Assembly: GCA_934234215.1 (NCBI GenBank)
Contig: CAKQHB010000003.1
Span: forward strand, 74,155 to 138,154
DNA from: an uncultured Cuneatibacter sp.
Lineage (GTDB): Bacteria > Bacillota > Clostridia > Lachnospirales > Lachnospiraceae
Direction of reading: 5' to 3'
DNA: 64,000 nucleotides
Under the pieces are notes generated by a model, which ran no database searches, was not told the DNA's origin, and worked only from the letters and a program-made list of their open reading frames with translations. The translations under genes were made by a program, and so were the position numbers. Below, piece by piece: positions 1-8,837 of this stretch; the first letter of the stretch is position 1, and every line of letters starts with the position of its first letter.

Positions 1-1037
1 ATGACCGGCTGGAAACGACGCTCCAGAGCGGCATCCTTTTCGATGTGCTTGCGGTATTCCTGAATGGTTGTTGCACCGATGATCTGAATCTCACCGCGGG
101 CAAGCGCTGGTTTCAAGATATTGGAAGCATCCATCGCGCCCTCTGCGCCGCCGGCACCGATGATCGTATGCAGCTCATCAATAAACAACAGGACACCGCC
201 ATCATTTCGCACTTCGTTGATGACGGTCTTGATCCGTTCCTCGAACTCACCACGGTACTTAGAACCTGCCACCATGCCGGACAGATCCAGCGTCACCAGT
301 CTTTTTCCGGAGATCGTCTCCGGGATGTTCCCCTCCACGATCCGCGCCGCAAGACCCTCTGCAATGGCAGTCTTACCGACGCCGGGTTCTCCGATCAGAC
401 AGGGATTGTTCTTCGTACGGCGGCTCAAAATCTGAATGACGCGCGTGATTTCCGTCTCTCTGCCAATGACCGGATCAAGCTTTCCCTCTTTTGCCATCGC
501 AGTCAGATCTCTGCCATACTGATCCAGTGTGGGCGTGGAACTGTTCTTATTAGAGCCCTTGGGGGCAGAATTTTTCATCTCCTCCCGCACAGACGCGGCA
601 TCCTGTCCGCTGCTGACATACAGATCCAGATACATCTTTCGGATATCGACATTCAGTGTATTCAACAGGCGGATCGCACCGCAATCCGGCTCCTTCAAAA
701 TCGCAACAAGAATGTGCTCCGTTCCGATCAGCGGAGATCTCGTATGCAATGCCTCTTTATAGCTGTTTTCCAACACGCGGCGTGCCTTCGGAGTATATCC
801 CTCCGGATCGGCAATTCCAACTGCTGCGTTCTGCGTCATGAACTGCTGGATCAACTGGAAGACACGCTCCTCGCTGATGCCGTGATTGTCCAGGACTCTG
901 GCGGCAACACCGGTTCCCTCCTGAATCAGGCCAATCAGAAGGTGCTCTGTCCCGACAAGAGGATGTCCCAGAGATTCTGCGGCATCCACAGCCAGCGACA
1001 GGGCATCTTTTGCTTTATTCGTAAAACGATCTGTCAT
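1..1037 (-). CDS. clpC: ClpC-type AAA+ ATPase, N-terminal part (gene runs off the left edge)
   Basis: HSP100/ClpC chaperone-unfoldase that feeds substrates to ClpP in the cytoplasm. In Firmicutes it takes proteins marked by arginine phosphorylation. The visible 345 codons read from ATG at 1037 (preceded by GGAGGAAG). They cover the double Clp-N repeat (about residues 1-145), a linker, and the start of AAA domain 1, with Walker A GEPGVGKTA (encoded near 380-410) and the Walker B region LLFIDELH. The sequence ends just after the conserved ERRFQPV stretch. It starts 4 nt after the mcsB stop, so it is translated from the mcsA-mcsB-clpC message. The identification as ClpC rather than ClpA/B/E rests on the Clp-N domain plus the mcsAB neighbours. 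The second AAA domain and C-terminus lie outside the window. Confidence 0.96.
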   Translation of the reverse strand, partial: MTDRFTNKAKDALSLAVDAAESLGHPLVGTEHLLIGLIQEGTGVAARVLDNHGISEERVFQLIQQFMTQNAAVGIADPEGYTPKARRVLENSYKEALHTRSPLIGTEHILVAILKEPDCGAIRLLNTLNVDIRKMYLDLYVSSGQDAASVREEMKNSAPKGSNKNSSTPTLDQYGRDLTAMAKEGKLDPVIGRETEITRVIQILSRRTKNNPCLIGEPGVGKTAIAEGLAARIVEGNIPETISGKRLVTLDLSGMVAGSKYRGEFEERIKTVINEVRNDGGVLLFIDELHTIIGAGGAEGAMDASNILKPALARGEIQIIGATTIQEYRKHIEKDAALERRFQPV

Positions 1038-1041
1038 AAAT

Positions 1042-2085
1042 TCACTCTTCCTCCTTGCACTCCGGAAGATGCTTCCGGATATATTCCGCCCGATAGCGGT
1101 TCTGCTCCTCCTCGCTCATCTCCCGATGATACATCGTCTGGAGCGATGCACTCTGGCAGCACTGCATCATCTGAAACAGCGAAACCGGTGTTTCAAACTG
1201 AATCAATCCCAACGTTGCGCCAAGCCGCAGCTTGGATAAATAATGCAGGGCATCCTTGATCGTCAGAGAGCGGGCATAGCGCAGCAATCCATATGCGCGA
1301 TAGGTCTGATCTTCTCTGGCATCCTTCTGATTCTGCATCGCCAGCTCCCGCAGTTTTTTCTCCTGCTCCAGAATCCTGCGTCCGATTTTATTCAGTACCG
1401 CAATCAAATCCTCCTCGGACTGCCCCAGTGTCTTTTGATTATAGATTACATACATATCTCCGTAGGCTTCCCCATCAGAGCCGAATGCCTGCTTCATCAC
1501 GATTCCGAACCGGCTAACCTCCTGCATCGTAGCGGAAAATCGCTTACTGCCGGAAAGGAGCGGCAGATGCAGCAGCAAATATGCCCGCATGCCAGTACCA
1601 AGATGTGTCGGATATGTCGTCATATATCCGAACTTCGGATCAAAAGCATATTCGTATTTTTCGTTGATCTGATCGTCCAGTCGATCTGCCTGCGCCCATG
1701 CTCCTTCCAGATTCAGGCCACTGCAGCTGACTTGCAGGCGAATATGATCCTCTCCATTAAAAATCAAGCCGACAGACTCATCCTTGGAAAGCATCATGGA
1801 CATCGGGTGCGTGTTCTCCGCAATTCCATGACTGATGAGCTGCCGCTCCTGAAGCGCCATCCGCGCCCGGTCGCTGAGTTGCTGCAGATCCATCGTATCG
1901 TAATCCAACCCGGTGGTCGTCTGCAGGCAGGCAAAAGAACTTTCCAACTGCTGATCCAGAGTTGCCAGGTCTTCATCTGTCATCTTTACCGGAAACAGGT
2001 ATCCCTTCAGGTTTCGCTGTAAACGTACACGACTGGCAACAACGATATCATCGTCAGCGCCTTCTCTCTCGTACCATTTAAGCAT
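1042..2085 (-). CDS. mcsB: protein arginine kinase McsB
   Basis: Guanido-kinase-fold enzyme that phosphorylates arginine side chains to mark proteins for ClpCP. It is 347 residues, the usual family length. It opens with the typical ...DDDIVVASRVRLQRNL segment (arginine/creatine kinase-like ATP site). The start chosen is ATG at 2085, with GGAGGAGG about 6 nt upstream. A longer in-frame reading from 2142 would run back through mcsA and lacks a site. The start overlaps the last 8 nt of mcsA (ATGCTTAA), indicating translational coupling with McsA, its activator. clpC follows 4 nt downstream. Confidence 0.95.
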   Translation of the reverse strand: MLKWYEREGADDDIVVASRVRLQRNLKGYLFPVKMTDEDLATLDQQLESSFACLQTTTGLDYDTMDLQQLSDRARMALQERQLISHGIAENTHPMSMMLSKDESVGLIFNGEDHIRLQVSCSGLNLEGAWAQADRLDDQINEKYEYAFDPKFGYMTTYPTHLGTGMRAYLLLHLPLLSGSKRFSATMQEVSRFGIVMKQAFGSDGEAYGDMYVIYNQKTLGQSEEDLIAVLNKIGRRILEQEKKLRELAMQNQKDAREDQTYRAYGLLRYARSLTIKDALHYLSKLRLGATLGLIQFETPVSLFQMMQCCQSASLQTMYHREMSEEEQNRYRAEYIRKHLPECKEEE

Positions 2086-2626
2086 CAATACCCTCCTCCT
2101 GCAGCTTCCGGATCTCATCCCGGTATCGCGCCGCTTCTTCATATTCTTCTTCGGAGATGGCCTCCTGCAGACGGGATCGCAGCACAGCTAAGCGATCCTC
2201 CATCGTCTCCTGAGGTGCACCGGCAGCAGAACCATCTTCGGTCTGCGTCTCCGTCTGATAACGGGGATGCTTTCCCACATGAGTATCACTGCCCTGCAGC
2301 TTCTTAATGTTGCTGCTCATCAAAATGCTGAAGGTATCATAACAGTCCGGGCAGCCAAACTGACTGTCCCGTACAAACTCTCCATAACTCATACCACAGG
2401 TAGGGCATACGATCTGGTCATAATTCTCTTTCTCTTCGGTCTGGTCGTCTCCGTTTAATCCAAGAATACCGGACAGCAGCTTTCCAAACGGAAAATCATC
2501 GAAAAGCTGTGCCAGCTCTGTCTCTTGTGCACATGCCGAACAGAGGTTATGCTCATGCACAACTCCGTTGACAACTTCTTTTATTACAATATTTGCTTCC
2601 CTTTCATGGCAGCGTTCACATAACAT
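2078..2626 (-). CDS. mcsA: McsA, zinc-finger activator of McsB (UVR-domain protein)
   Basis: Adaptor that binds and activates the McsB arginine kinase. At 182 residues it shows two pairs of CxxC zinc-binding motifs: CERC and CSAC near the N-terminus, then CPTC and CPDC around residues 75-95. A C-terminal UvrB/UvrC motif (helical, about residues 145-180, RLQEAISEEEYEEAARYRDEI) follows. This is the normal order for McsA. It lies 23 nt downstream of a GntR-type regulator and overlaps mcsB by 8 nt. No CtsR gene is seen in the usual first position of the operon. Confidence 0.93.
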   Translation of the reverse strand: MLCERCHEREANIVIKEVVNGVVHEHNLCSACAQETELAQLFDDFPFGKLLSGILGLNGDDQTEEKENYDQIVCPTCGMSYGEFVRDSQFGCPDCYDTFSILMSSNIKKLQGSDTHVGKHPRYQTETQTEDGSAAGAPQETMEDRLAVLRSRLQEAISEEEYEEAARYRDEIRKLQEEGIDA

Positions 2627-2649
2627 GATCTCTCACTCTCCTACTCTCG

Positions 2650-3021
2650 TCAGCCACAATAATCATCATACATCTCTTCTACCAGTGCGATCATCTCTTC
2701 TTTCGTGACCGAACGGCATCGCGCCTTTGCAAGAATCACACGAAGATCTCTCCGCAGCTCCTGAATCGTCTGGAGCTTATCCGCATCCAGTGCGATCACA
2801 GCACCTTTTCTGCGGTCGATCTTGACAAAGCCCTCCTGACGCAGCATCGCATATGCCTTATTTACTGTATGCATATTGATGCCGATACTGTCCGCCAGCT
2901 GGCGAACAGATGGAAGGGAGTCTCCCTCCTGAATCTCATCCGAGGCAATGCCCAGAATTACACGGTTGCAGATCTGCAAATATAAGGCTTCATCACTGTT
3001 AAAATCTATTTCCCAAAGCAT
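2650..3021 (-). CDS. GntR-family (YtrA-like) transcriptional regulator
   Basis: Small regulator of 123 residues. An N-terminal winged helix-turn-helix (about residues 10-78, with the GntR signature SVRQLADSIGINMHTVNKAYAML) is followed by a short helical tail, the layout of the YtrA subfamily. It is the first gene of the mcsA-mcsB-clpC cluster, the place usually held by ctsR. A perfect 8-bp inverted repeat lies just upstream at 3044-3066 and probably serves as its own operator. Whether it senses protein stress or a small ligand cannot be read from the sequence. It may simply be a neighbour with unrelated targets. Confidence 0.88.
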   Translation of the reverse strand: MLWEIDFNSDEALYLQICNRVILGIASDEIQEGDSLPSVRQLADSIGINMHTVNKAYAMLRQEGFVKIDRRKGAVIALDADKLQTIQELRRDLRVILAKARCRSVTKEEMIALVEEMYDDYCG

Positions 3022-3043
3022 GGTATACCAACCCCTTACACGA

Positions 3044-3066
3044 TTGTTATATATATTCTATAACAA
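3044..3066 (-). promoter_or_regulatory. inverted repeat, probable operator of the GntR gene
   Basis: TTGTTATA (3044-3051) and TATAACAA (3059-3066) form a perfect 8-bp inverted repeat with a 7-nt AT-rich spacer, 23 nt upstream of the regulator's ATG. Its length and AT-rich arms suit a dimeric winged-helix repressor. The right arm and spacer contain -10-like TATA sequence on the minus strand, so a bound protein would cover the promoter. Confidence 0.6.
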
Positions 3067-3119
3067 AAGTCGAAATTAAGCAAGCGAATTTTCAAGAAAA
3101 TCGAACGTATGTTTTTAAA

Positions 3120-3160
3120 CAACAAAACAGACGCGTCTCCCACCGGGAAAAGCGTCTGTC
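3120..3160 (-). terminator. intrinsic terminator after the cohesin operon
   Basis: On the minus strand an 8-bp stem (ACAGACGC/GCGTCTGT, 3152-3159 with 3127-3134) is followed by TTTTGTTGTTT. It lies about 20 nt past the stop of the downstream cohesin gene. Confidence 0.8.
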
Positions 3161-3180
3161 TGTCCATTTCTTTTTAACGG

Positions 3181-4917
3181 TTAGTCTCCTTTTTTATCCA
3201 AGTCGATGACTTCCATATCATCCTCTTCTTTTGTCGTAGGCGTGTCTTTCGGAGTTTCCGATGCGAAATCAATCACTTCCTCTTCTTCCGGGACGATCGG
3301 TGCTGCATCAACCTCTTCGAAAAGATCTTCCGGCTGATCTACCTCTGTTTCCGGTTCCGAAGTCTCCTCGCTGTTAGAAGGTTCTTCCGCGAGATAGTCC
3401 ACTGGCTCTGCTGCCCGCAGTTCATCCAGCTCGTCTTCCAGATCATCCTGTTTCTTCTTTGCACGAAGCAGCAGGATCTGTACTGCGATAAAGCCAATTA
3501 ATAAGGCAATCGTCAAAACAAGGAAAATGGTCATCAGGAGACGATTCCGAAATACCTGCTGATCTTTCTCCGCAAGCTCTTTTTCATGTGCTGTCTGCAA
3601 AGCATCCAACTCTTCCTGCGAATCTCCGTCACTCACATAGCGGAAAAAGCTGCCGCTTTCCGCATCGTAGCGATACCACTGTGCATCGCCTGCGGCATTC
3701 ATTCCATAGACAAGATAAAGATTTTCGTCGGAATCCTCTTTCTGGTAAGCGATGATCGTCTTTCCATTTACCTCAAGCTCGACTGTATTGTAACCCTCTG
3801 GAACCGTTTCTTCCGCAGGCAAGGCCAGAAATACAAGGCTGTCTTCCGGCTGGTTTGCTGTCACATAAGGATATGCTTTCTTTTCAGCTTCATCCCAGAT
3901 ATAAAAAGCTCCATTTTTGCCAGACTCATCAGTCAGGTAAACAAGAACCAAACCTCTGGAATCTTTTGCAGCTGCAATCGAGCCCTTCTCCAATACAAGC
4001 TTTTCTTCCTTGAAATTTTTCGGCAGTTCAATTCCGGAAAGAGAATCTACACCATACAACGTGGAGCCGTTTTCCAACTGTACCGGAACCTTTTCCTGTT
4101 TCGCTTCAGTCTCGGTCTCACTCTCTGTCTCCGAACCGGACTCTGTTGTGCTGGATTCTGCAGAGGAAGAGCTTGCCGCTACAGAAGAAGACGGTGCCTC
4201 CGAAGAAGCAACAGCTGCTGCCGCGCGAACAACACAGATTGGGTAATCTCTTGCAGTCGCACCGTCCATCGCAACAACATGAATGTTAAACCAGTTTTCA
4301 CCGGGCTGTAAGCTATCAAAAGGACCGCTGACAGACACCGTACCATAGGAAGCACGGGCATCTACTGCAAAGTTGGTAACGCCACTATCTGCATTTAGCC
4401 TCCAACTGCCAGCTGACGGATCTAACTGTCCCAAAGAAGTGTTCAGAAAGCTCAGAGAAACGTCACTGTAGCCTTCCGGTGGCTGTACAGGTGCCGGATT
4501 TTGTACAGTGATAGCAGAACTTGCAGACGCAGTACCATTATCGCCATCCATATATCCGATTACAACATCACCGAGACGAAAACTAGCAGTTCCCTGTGCT
4601 TTCGAAGTAAATGTGTAAGAAAAGCTTTTTGTTGCGGCAGTATTATCCGTCTCTAAAATCTGAATCATGCCACTGCCACCATCGGGGCCAGTTACAATAC
4701 CACTGTCATAATACAGGTTCATCTGGCAGATCATTTCTTTCGGAGTGCTCAGAGTAACCGTAACGGTAAAACTTTCTCCAACTGCTACCTGAGATGCACT
4801 CACGCTGATGGAAGCGCTGCCGTTTGTTTCTGCATGGCTCTGCATTGCGGGAGCCGCGGTTAAGACACAGATTACCGTCAGAAGCATCGCCATTATTTTT
4901 CTGTAGGAAATTTTCAT
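3181..4917 (-). CDS. membrane-anchored cohesin-domain surface protein (second of two)
   Basis: Predicted extracellular anchor of 578 residues. Visible parts are: a Sec signal peptide (about 1-30, ending AMQSHAE); a cohesin-like beta-sandwich (about 34-140, beginning SISVSASQVAVGESFTVTV); a cadherin-like beta-sandwich domain (about 150-230); a Ser/Glu/Thr-rich linker (about 235-270); a further domain of unknown type (about 275-430); and a transmembrane helix (about 458-482) followed by KKKQ and a strongly acidic tail of about 90 residues that would lie in the cytoplasm. There is no LPXTG motif, so it is held by the membrane helix. It starts 21 nt after the dockerin-bearing glucosaminidase, which it may bind. 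The cohesin assignment is by fold pattern; no alignment was run. Confidence 0.8.
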   Translation of the reverse strand: MKISYRKIMAMLLTVICVLTAAPAMQSHAETNGSASISVSASQVAVGESFTVTVTLSTPKEMICQMNLYYDSGIVTGPDGGSGMIQILETDNTAATKSFSYTFTSKAQGTASFRLGDVVIGYMDGDNGTASASSAITVQNPAPVQPPEGYSDVSLSFLNTSLGQLDPSAGSWRLNADSGVTNFAVDARASYGTVSVSGPFDSLQPGENWFNIHVVAMDGATARDYPICVVRAAAAVASSEAPSSSVAASSSSAESSTTESGSETESETETEAKQEKVPVQLENGSTLYGVDSLSGIELPKNFKEEKLVLEKGSIAAAKDSRGLVLVYLTDESGKNGAFYIWDEAEKKAYPYVTANQPEDSLVFLALPAEETVPEGYNTVELEVNGKTIIAYQKEDSDENLYLVYGMNAAGDAQWYRYDAESGSFFRYVSDGDSQEELDALQTAHEKELAEKDQQVFRNRLLMTIFLVLTIALLIGFIAVQILLLRAKKKQDDLEDELDELRAAEPVDYLAEEPSNSEETSEPETEVDQPEDLFEEVDAAPIVPEEEEVIDFASETPKDTPTTKEEDDMEVIDLDKKGD

Positions 4918-4938
4918 CTTTTTAATTTTATCCTTCCT

Positions 4939-6954
4939 TTATTTCTGCGGTACCTTTGCCGTACCCATGATATCGCGCTTGATCGGGACGATATCCAAGA
5001 CGTTAATCGTTCCATTACGATCCAGATCACCGGCTGCTTTTTGCAATGCGGTCAGCGTCTGTGTGCCAAGAATCTGCCGCTTCTGCATTACAATATCCAA
5101 AACATTCAGAACGCCGTCTCCGTTCAGATCACCGCGAATGACAACCCTATATTCGTACTTCGTCTGTCCATCTTCGATAGCACGAATGATCTGACCGGTC
5201 TTCATCTTCTCGGAATCACCAAGCTGCGTCTTGCCATCGGAAGAGAAAAACTGAATCGTACAGTTCGTACCGACAATCAGAGACTTGGCATCTTTTATGG
5301 TAGAACCGACGGTAAAGCCATTAATAAATTTACTGGATTCGTCCACATTCAATGTCTGAGAGAATGTGATCTTGCTCTCCTTGTTGCCAGGATCTGGAGT
5401 TGGTGTCGGGGTTGGATCTGGCTCCAATGCCTTCTCCCGATTAATGACGATCGTATATGTCCGGCTCACTCCGGTCTCCGATGTCACAACAACCGGAACT
5501 GTGTTATTACCCACATTCAGATTCACATAAGTTGCCACTGCGGCATTATTATCCGACTGCAGCTTCTGTCCGGCAATGGTGATAGAGGCTGTCCGGTCAA
5601 ATGCCTGCGCATCGATTCGAATGCTGCTGTAGGAGTTCGGAACAACGGTGGAATAGGATGTCTGATCTACTCCAAAGGTACCGATGGAATATTGTCCGCC
5701 TGCAACTGCCAGGCCCTTGAGCTTGTAGTTCGGATTGCCGTCTCCGGTAGGCTTTGCACACAGGGTTTGCGGCATGTTCCGATAAACCGGGATGACAAAT
5801 TGAAATGCGGTGGTGCTGATAACACCGTTTGCATCTGCATCGGATGCTAATCCGATATTTTTCAGAGTGTTGTATGTATTGCGAGACTCAGACTCCGCAC
5901 TGAAAACAGCGGTCATATACGGCAGATACGTCACAACGCCGGAGTTATTGGCAACAACATTGTACTTCAACAGATACGGCGTGTTTCTTCCATTATTTAC
6001 ATAACGGGTCGTGTACTTTTTCGCACCGCCGAGAAGTGCTTTGTATGGGCTGTTCCAGCCACAATTTTTTGCCTCAGTCAAACCGTTTTTATAGATTTCT
6101 TCGTTATTCTTGCCGGTGGCGTTCATATTAAAGTAGTTGTAATAGCCTTTGAATTCGTTGTTATAATTTCCGGAAATCAGAGGATTATTACCATTTACGC
6201 CCTGCTCCATACGGACACGGTTTGCCAGCGCCAGTGCGCTGACACCCAGCTCTTTTGCCAGACGGCAGAATATCTCGGCATAGGTCATCTCTATCGTCTC
6301 ATAATTCGATTTCGCATCGGAGACCTTGCCATTATTATCTACGGTTATATCTGAAAAGTTTTTCGGTGCAGTCAGCTTCGTTCCTTTGTTGCTGCTATAA
6401 TCATAGTACATGAACGTACCTTTCAGCGCAGCATTGATTGTATCGACATTATCTACCGACTCATTATAGGATGTACTCAGAAAGCTGAAAATACCGGTTT
6501 CAGTCAGGAAGTTTCGCGGGTCTACGTAATACTGAATCAGCTTTTCAGAAGCTTGCGTCCAGCCGCCCTCCTGTACTGCCCACTCATTCTGAGTGAAGAT
6601 AAAGGCATTATTAAATTCAACTCCCTTATAAGAACTGGGGTAATTGTACTGCCCGGAACTGTTTTTGGAATTCGGGATTGTACAGCGGTATGGATAATAA
6701 AAAGAATCGGCCTGGAACAGTGCACTCCATTCCAGCCCGGTATCGTAGTAAACGAAGCTGGCATTGGGATATGCACGCTTGACTGCATTCAGTCCTGCCT
6801 GATAGCTGGAAGGAAACTCGCCAATCTGAGCGACCCAGCGGGACTGTGTCACCGCTGCATAGCTCTTTTTCATAAAATTTCCGTCCAGCGCCACGAGACA
6901 CACCGTCATCGCGACGCACACCAACATTGCCACGCTTCGTTTAATATATTTCAT
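4939..6954 (-). CDS. secreted dockerin-bearing glucosaminidase (peptidoglycan hydrolase)
   Basis: Predicted endo-beta-N-acetylglucosaminidase of 671 residues. The start is ATG at 6954, with AGGGGAG just upstream; an in-frame reading from 7020 lacks a signal peptide at its front. Parts in order: signal peptide (1-34); a poorly known N-terminal region, possibly SH3-like; a glucosaminidase domain (about 205-360) with candidate catalytic Glu250 in RMEQG and the GYYNYFN motif; a cadherin-like domain (about 410-505); a Pro/Thr linker; a further beta domain; and a C-terminal type I dockerin (about 607-665). The dockerin has two calcium-loop repeats, GDLNGDGVLNVLDIV and GDLDRNGTINVLDIV. It sits between two cohesin genes (gaps 28 and 21 nt), so docking to them is the likely way it is held at the surface. 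Confidence 0.9.
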   Translation of the reverse strand: MKYIKRSVAMLVCVAMTVCLVALDGNFMKKSYAAVTQSRWVAQIGEFPSSYQAGLNAVKRAYPNASFVYYDTGLEWSALFQADSFYYPYRCTIPNSKNSSGQYNYPSSYKGVEFNNAFIFTQNEWAVQEGGWTQASEKLIQYYVDPRNFLTETGIFSFLSTSYNESVDNVDTINAALKGTFMYYDYSSNKGTKLTAPKNFSDITVDNNGKVSDAKSNYETIEMTYAEIFCRLAKELGVSALALANRVRMEQGVNGNNPLISGNYNNEFKGYYNYFNMNATGKNNEEIYKNGLTEAKNCGWNSPYKALLGGAKKYTTRYVNNGRNTPYLLKYNVVANNSGVVTYLPYMTAVFSAESESRNTYNTLKNIGLASDADANGVISTTAFQFVIPVYRNMPQTLCAKPTGDGNPNYKLKGLAVAGGQYSIGTFGVDQTSYSTVVPNSYSSIRIDAQAFDRTASITIAGQKLQSDNNAAVATYVNLNVGNNTVPVVVTSETGVSRTYTIVINREKALEPDPTPTPTPDPGNKESKITFSQTLNVDESSKFINGFTVGSTIKDAKSLIVGTNCTIQFFSSDGKTQLGDSEKMKTGQIIRAIEDGQTKYEYRVVIRGDLNGDGVLNVLDIVMQKRQILGTQTLTALQKAAGDLDRNGTINVLDIVPIKRDIMGTAKVPQK

Positions 6955-6982
6955 GTTCTCCCCTAACTTTTGTTGCTTTGTC

Positions 6983-8632
6983 TTACTTCTCCCGATTCTT
7001 CTTAACACGGTCCGCATCAACGCGAGTCGTCATGTCACTGACACGGCTGCGATTCACGGTCGGCTTTTCCGGTCTGGCGCTTCTGGCTCTTTTGACTTCG
7101 GAAGCCGGAATGGAAGCAGTCTTGCTGCCATATCTGCTAACTTCGCGCTCAATACCCTCTTCCATCACCTGAATATCGACACCGAAAACTTCTTCCTCAG
7201 AATCCTCGTCGTCATCCTCATCTTCCTTGTCTTCTAGGACATCTTCATAGGTGTCTTCTTCGGAATCCGAATCATCCTCGTCTTCTGTCATCCAGGAATC
7301 TACGTCCTCTTCTTCATCATCCTCAGATTCTTCATAAGATTCGTAAGTATCCTCCGATGCGTCCCTATCACGCTGTCTTCTGTCAGAAGATGCCTGAAGC
7401 TCTCTGACCTGTCTCTTTCTGTGGTGAACGCGATGGGCAAGGATGATATTGATTGCCAGCAGGATCACGATGATCACACCACCGATAATCATATATAAAA
7501 GAGCGTCTCCAGCACCGGATAACACTGCGCCGGTCTGTACATACGGGAAAATCACACCGTCTGATTCGCGGAACCAGCAAAGTCCCGGATCTCCGCCATT
7601 TTCACCGGCATAGATCAGGTACAGACCTTCATGCTCCTCACTGGTGTAAGCCGGTACTTCGTACTCGCCGATCTTTACCGTCGTATACACATAGCTCTTC
7701 GGAATGGAAATTCCACCGGGGAATGTTGTAACGTGGAACTGTCTTGCCTCTACGGTCCAGTCAAAGCCCTCTACACCGTCAGCGCTGAGAGATTCCGTCT
7801 CAGCCGTCTCCTCACCGGATGCGGCACGGATGACATGAATCGTGTATTCCTGAAAACCGCCATCATCTGCGGTGACATGTACGGTTACGAGATTCTCCCC
7901 TTCCTGAAGGTTGTCCATACCCTCTACAACATAGGTTGCCTTGTCCGACTCGGTTGCAGCGTGAACAGCAATTTTTGTGACATCGTTTGCAACGTGTACG
8001 GTATATTCCTTTACGGAAGGATCAAAGGTGATGGAGCCCGGCTCTATCTCTAATGTGCTCAGCTTGCAGGAGATACTCTCTTCCTCAGATGCGGATTCTG
8101 TCTCCTGAGATGATCCACTGTTTTCTTCGGAGGACTCCGCCTGAGAAGACTCTGCCTGAGACTCAGAGGATCCGGCAGCTACGGTAACAGCAGCACTGGG
8201 ATTTGCAATATTGATACCATCCAAAGCCTGCTCGTTCTCATCGGTTGCTGTAACATCCGATAAGGTAAAGGTACAGGTGCCATCTTTTAAGGCAGTCATG
8301 GTGAATGTCTCTTCGTAGGTGCTGTAGCCAACTGCGCCGGACTTCCATGTAATCTTGCCGGCGGGGAAAATATCCTTATATTTATCCGGCAGCTGGAACA
8401 TCGAACCGTCATACTGCAAGGTATAACCAACCGGACCAAGTGTGGTATCGGCTTTGATCACAACCGATACATCCACGGTATCGCCCTGCTTTACCTCTGT
8501 CTGAGATACCGATACACTAGCTTCGGCGGATGCCGCCTTGACCTGCATCGGAACTGTCATGCACAGAACCATTGCCAGCATACAGAATACTGCACTGATT
8601 CTCTTCCAACTGCGTACTTTCATTTTTTTCAT
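6983..8632 (-). CDS. membrane-anchored cohesin-domain surface protein (first of two)
   Basis: Predicted surface anchor of 549 residues, first gene of the operon. ATG at 8632 has GAGGAG six nt upstream. It carries a signal peptide (1-33), a cohesin-like domain (about 37-155, ASVSVSQTEVKQGDTVDVSV...), a Ser/Glu-rich linker, a cadherin-like domain (about 195-275), an unassigned domain (about 290-375), a transmembrane helix (about 382-405), then a long cytoplasmic tail. The tail is extremely acidic (about 430-490, Glu/Asp runs) and then basic (about 505-549, many Lys/Arg). The architecture matches the second cohesin protein but the tails differ, so the two may meet different cytoplasmic partners. 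Alternatives to true cohesin function, such as a generic carbohydrate-binding sandwich, cannot be excluded, but the dockerin gene between them argues for it. Confidence 0.82.
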   Translation of the reverse strand: MKKMKVRSWKRISAVFCMLAMVLCMTVPMQVKAASAEASVSVSQTEVKQGDTVDVSVVIKADTTLGPVGYTLQYDGSMFQLPDKYKDIFPAGKITWKSGAVGYSTYEETFTMTALKDGTCTFTLSDVTATDENEQALDGINIANPSAAVTVAAGSSESQAESSQAESSEENSGSSQETESASEEESISCKLSTLEIEPGSITFDPSVKEYTVHVANDVTKIAVHAATESDKATYVVEGMDNLQEGENLVTVHVTADDGGFQEYTIHVIRAASGEETAETESLSADGVEGFDWTVEARQFHVTTFPGGISIPKSYVYTTVKIGEYEVPAYTSEEHEGLYLIYAGENGGDPGLCWFRESDGVIFPYVQTGAVLSGAGDALLYMIIGGVIIVILLAINIILAHRVHHRKRQVRELQASSDRRQRDRDASEDTYESYEESEDDEEEDVDSWMTEDEDDSDSEEDTYEDVLEDKEDEDDDEDSEEEVFGVDIQVMEEGIEREVSRYGSKTASIPASEVKRARSARPEKPTVNRSRVSDMTTRVDADRVKKNREK

Positions 8633-8730
8633 GTTTGTCTCCTCATTTTCTTCTGATCTGTATCAAAATGCCCCACCAAGCTTTTTCATTTTGGTTTTGA
8701 CACGTTTTTCAATCTGTAAAAACAACTGTT

Positions 8731-8760
8731 ATTATAATTCGTCTGCAGTTTGTGTGTCAA
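8731..8760 (-). promoter_or_regulatory. sigma-A-type promoter of the cohesin/dockerin operon
   Basis: On the minus strand TTGACA (8755-8760) and TATAAT (8731-8736) are separated by 18 bp. Both hexamers are perfect, about 100 nt upstream of the first cohesin gene. It is divergent from the thiT promoter. Confidence 0.85.
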
Positions 8761-8799
8761 CCGTTCCCGACAAATTTCCTATTATTTCCGCGACGGGAC

Positions 8800-8828
8800 T
8801 TGACGAATCGTGTCAGTTTTTCTATAAT
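8800..8828 (+). promoter_or_regulatory. thiT: sigma-A-type promoter of the TPP riboswitch/thiT transcript
   Basis: TTGACG (8800-8805), 17 bp spacer, TATAAT (8823-8828). Transcription would begin near 8835, right at the riboswitch. Confidence 0.85.
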
Positions 8829-8837
8829 ACAGCTCAA

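Noticed and set aside
45..1259. Long plus-strand reading frames opposite clpC and mcsB
   Set aside because: Antisense to well-recognised genes, no ribosome-binding sites and Cys/Ser/Arg-rich low-quality translations typical of shadow frames.
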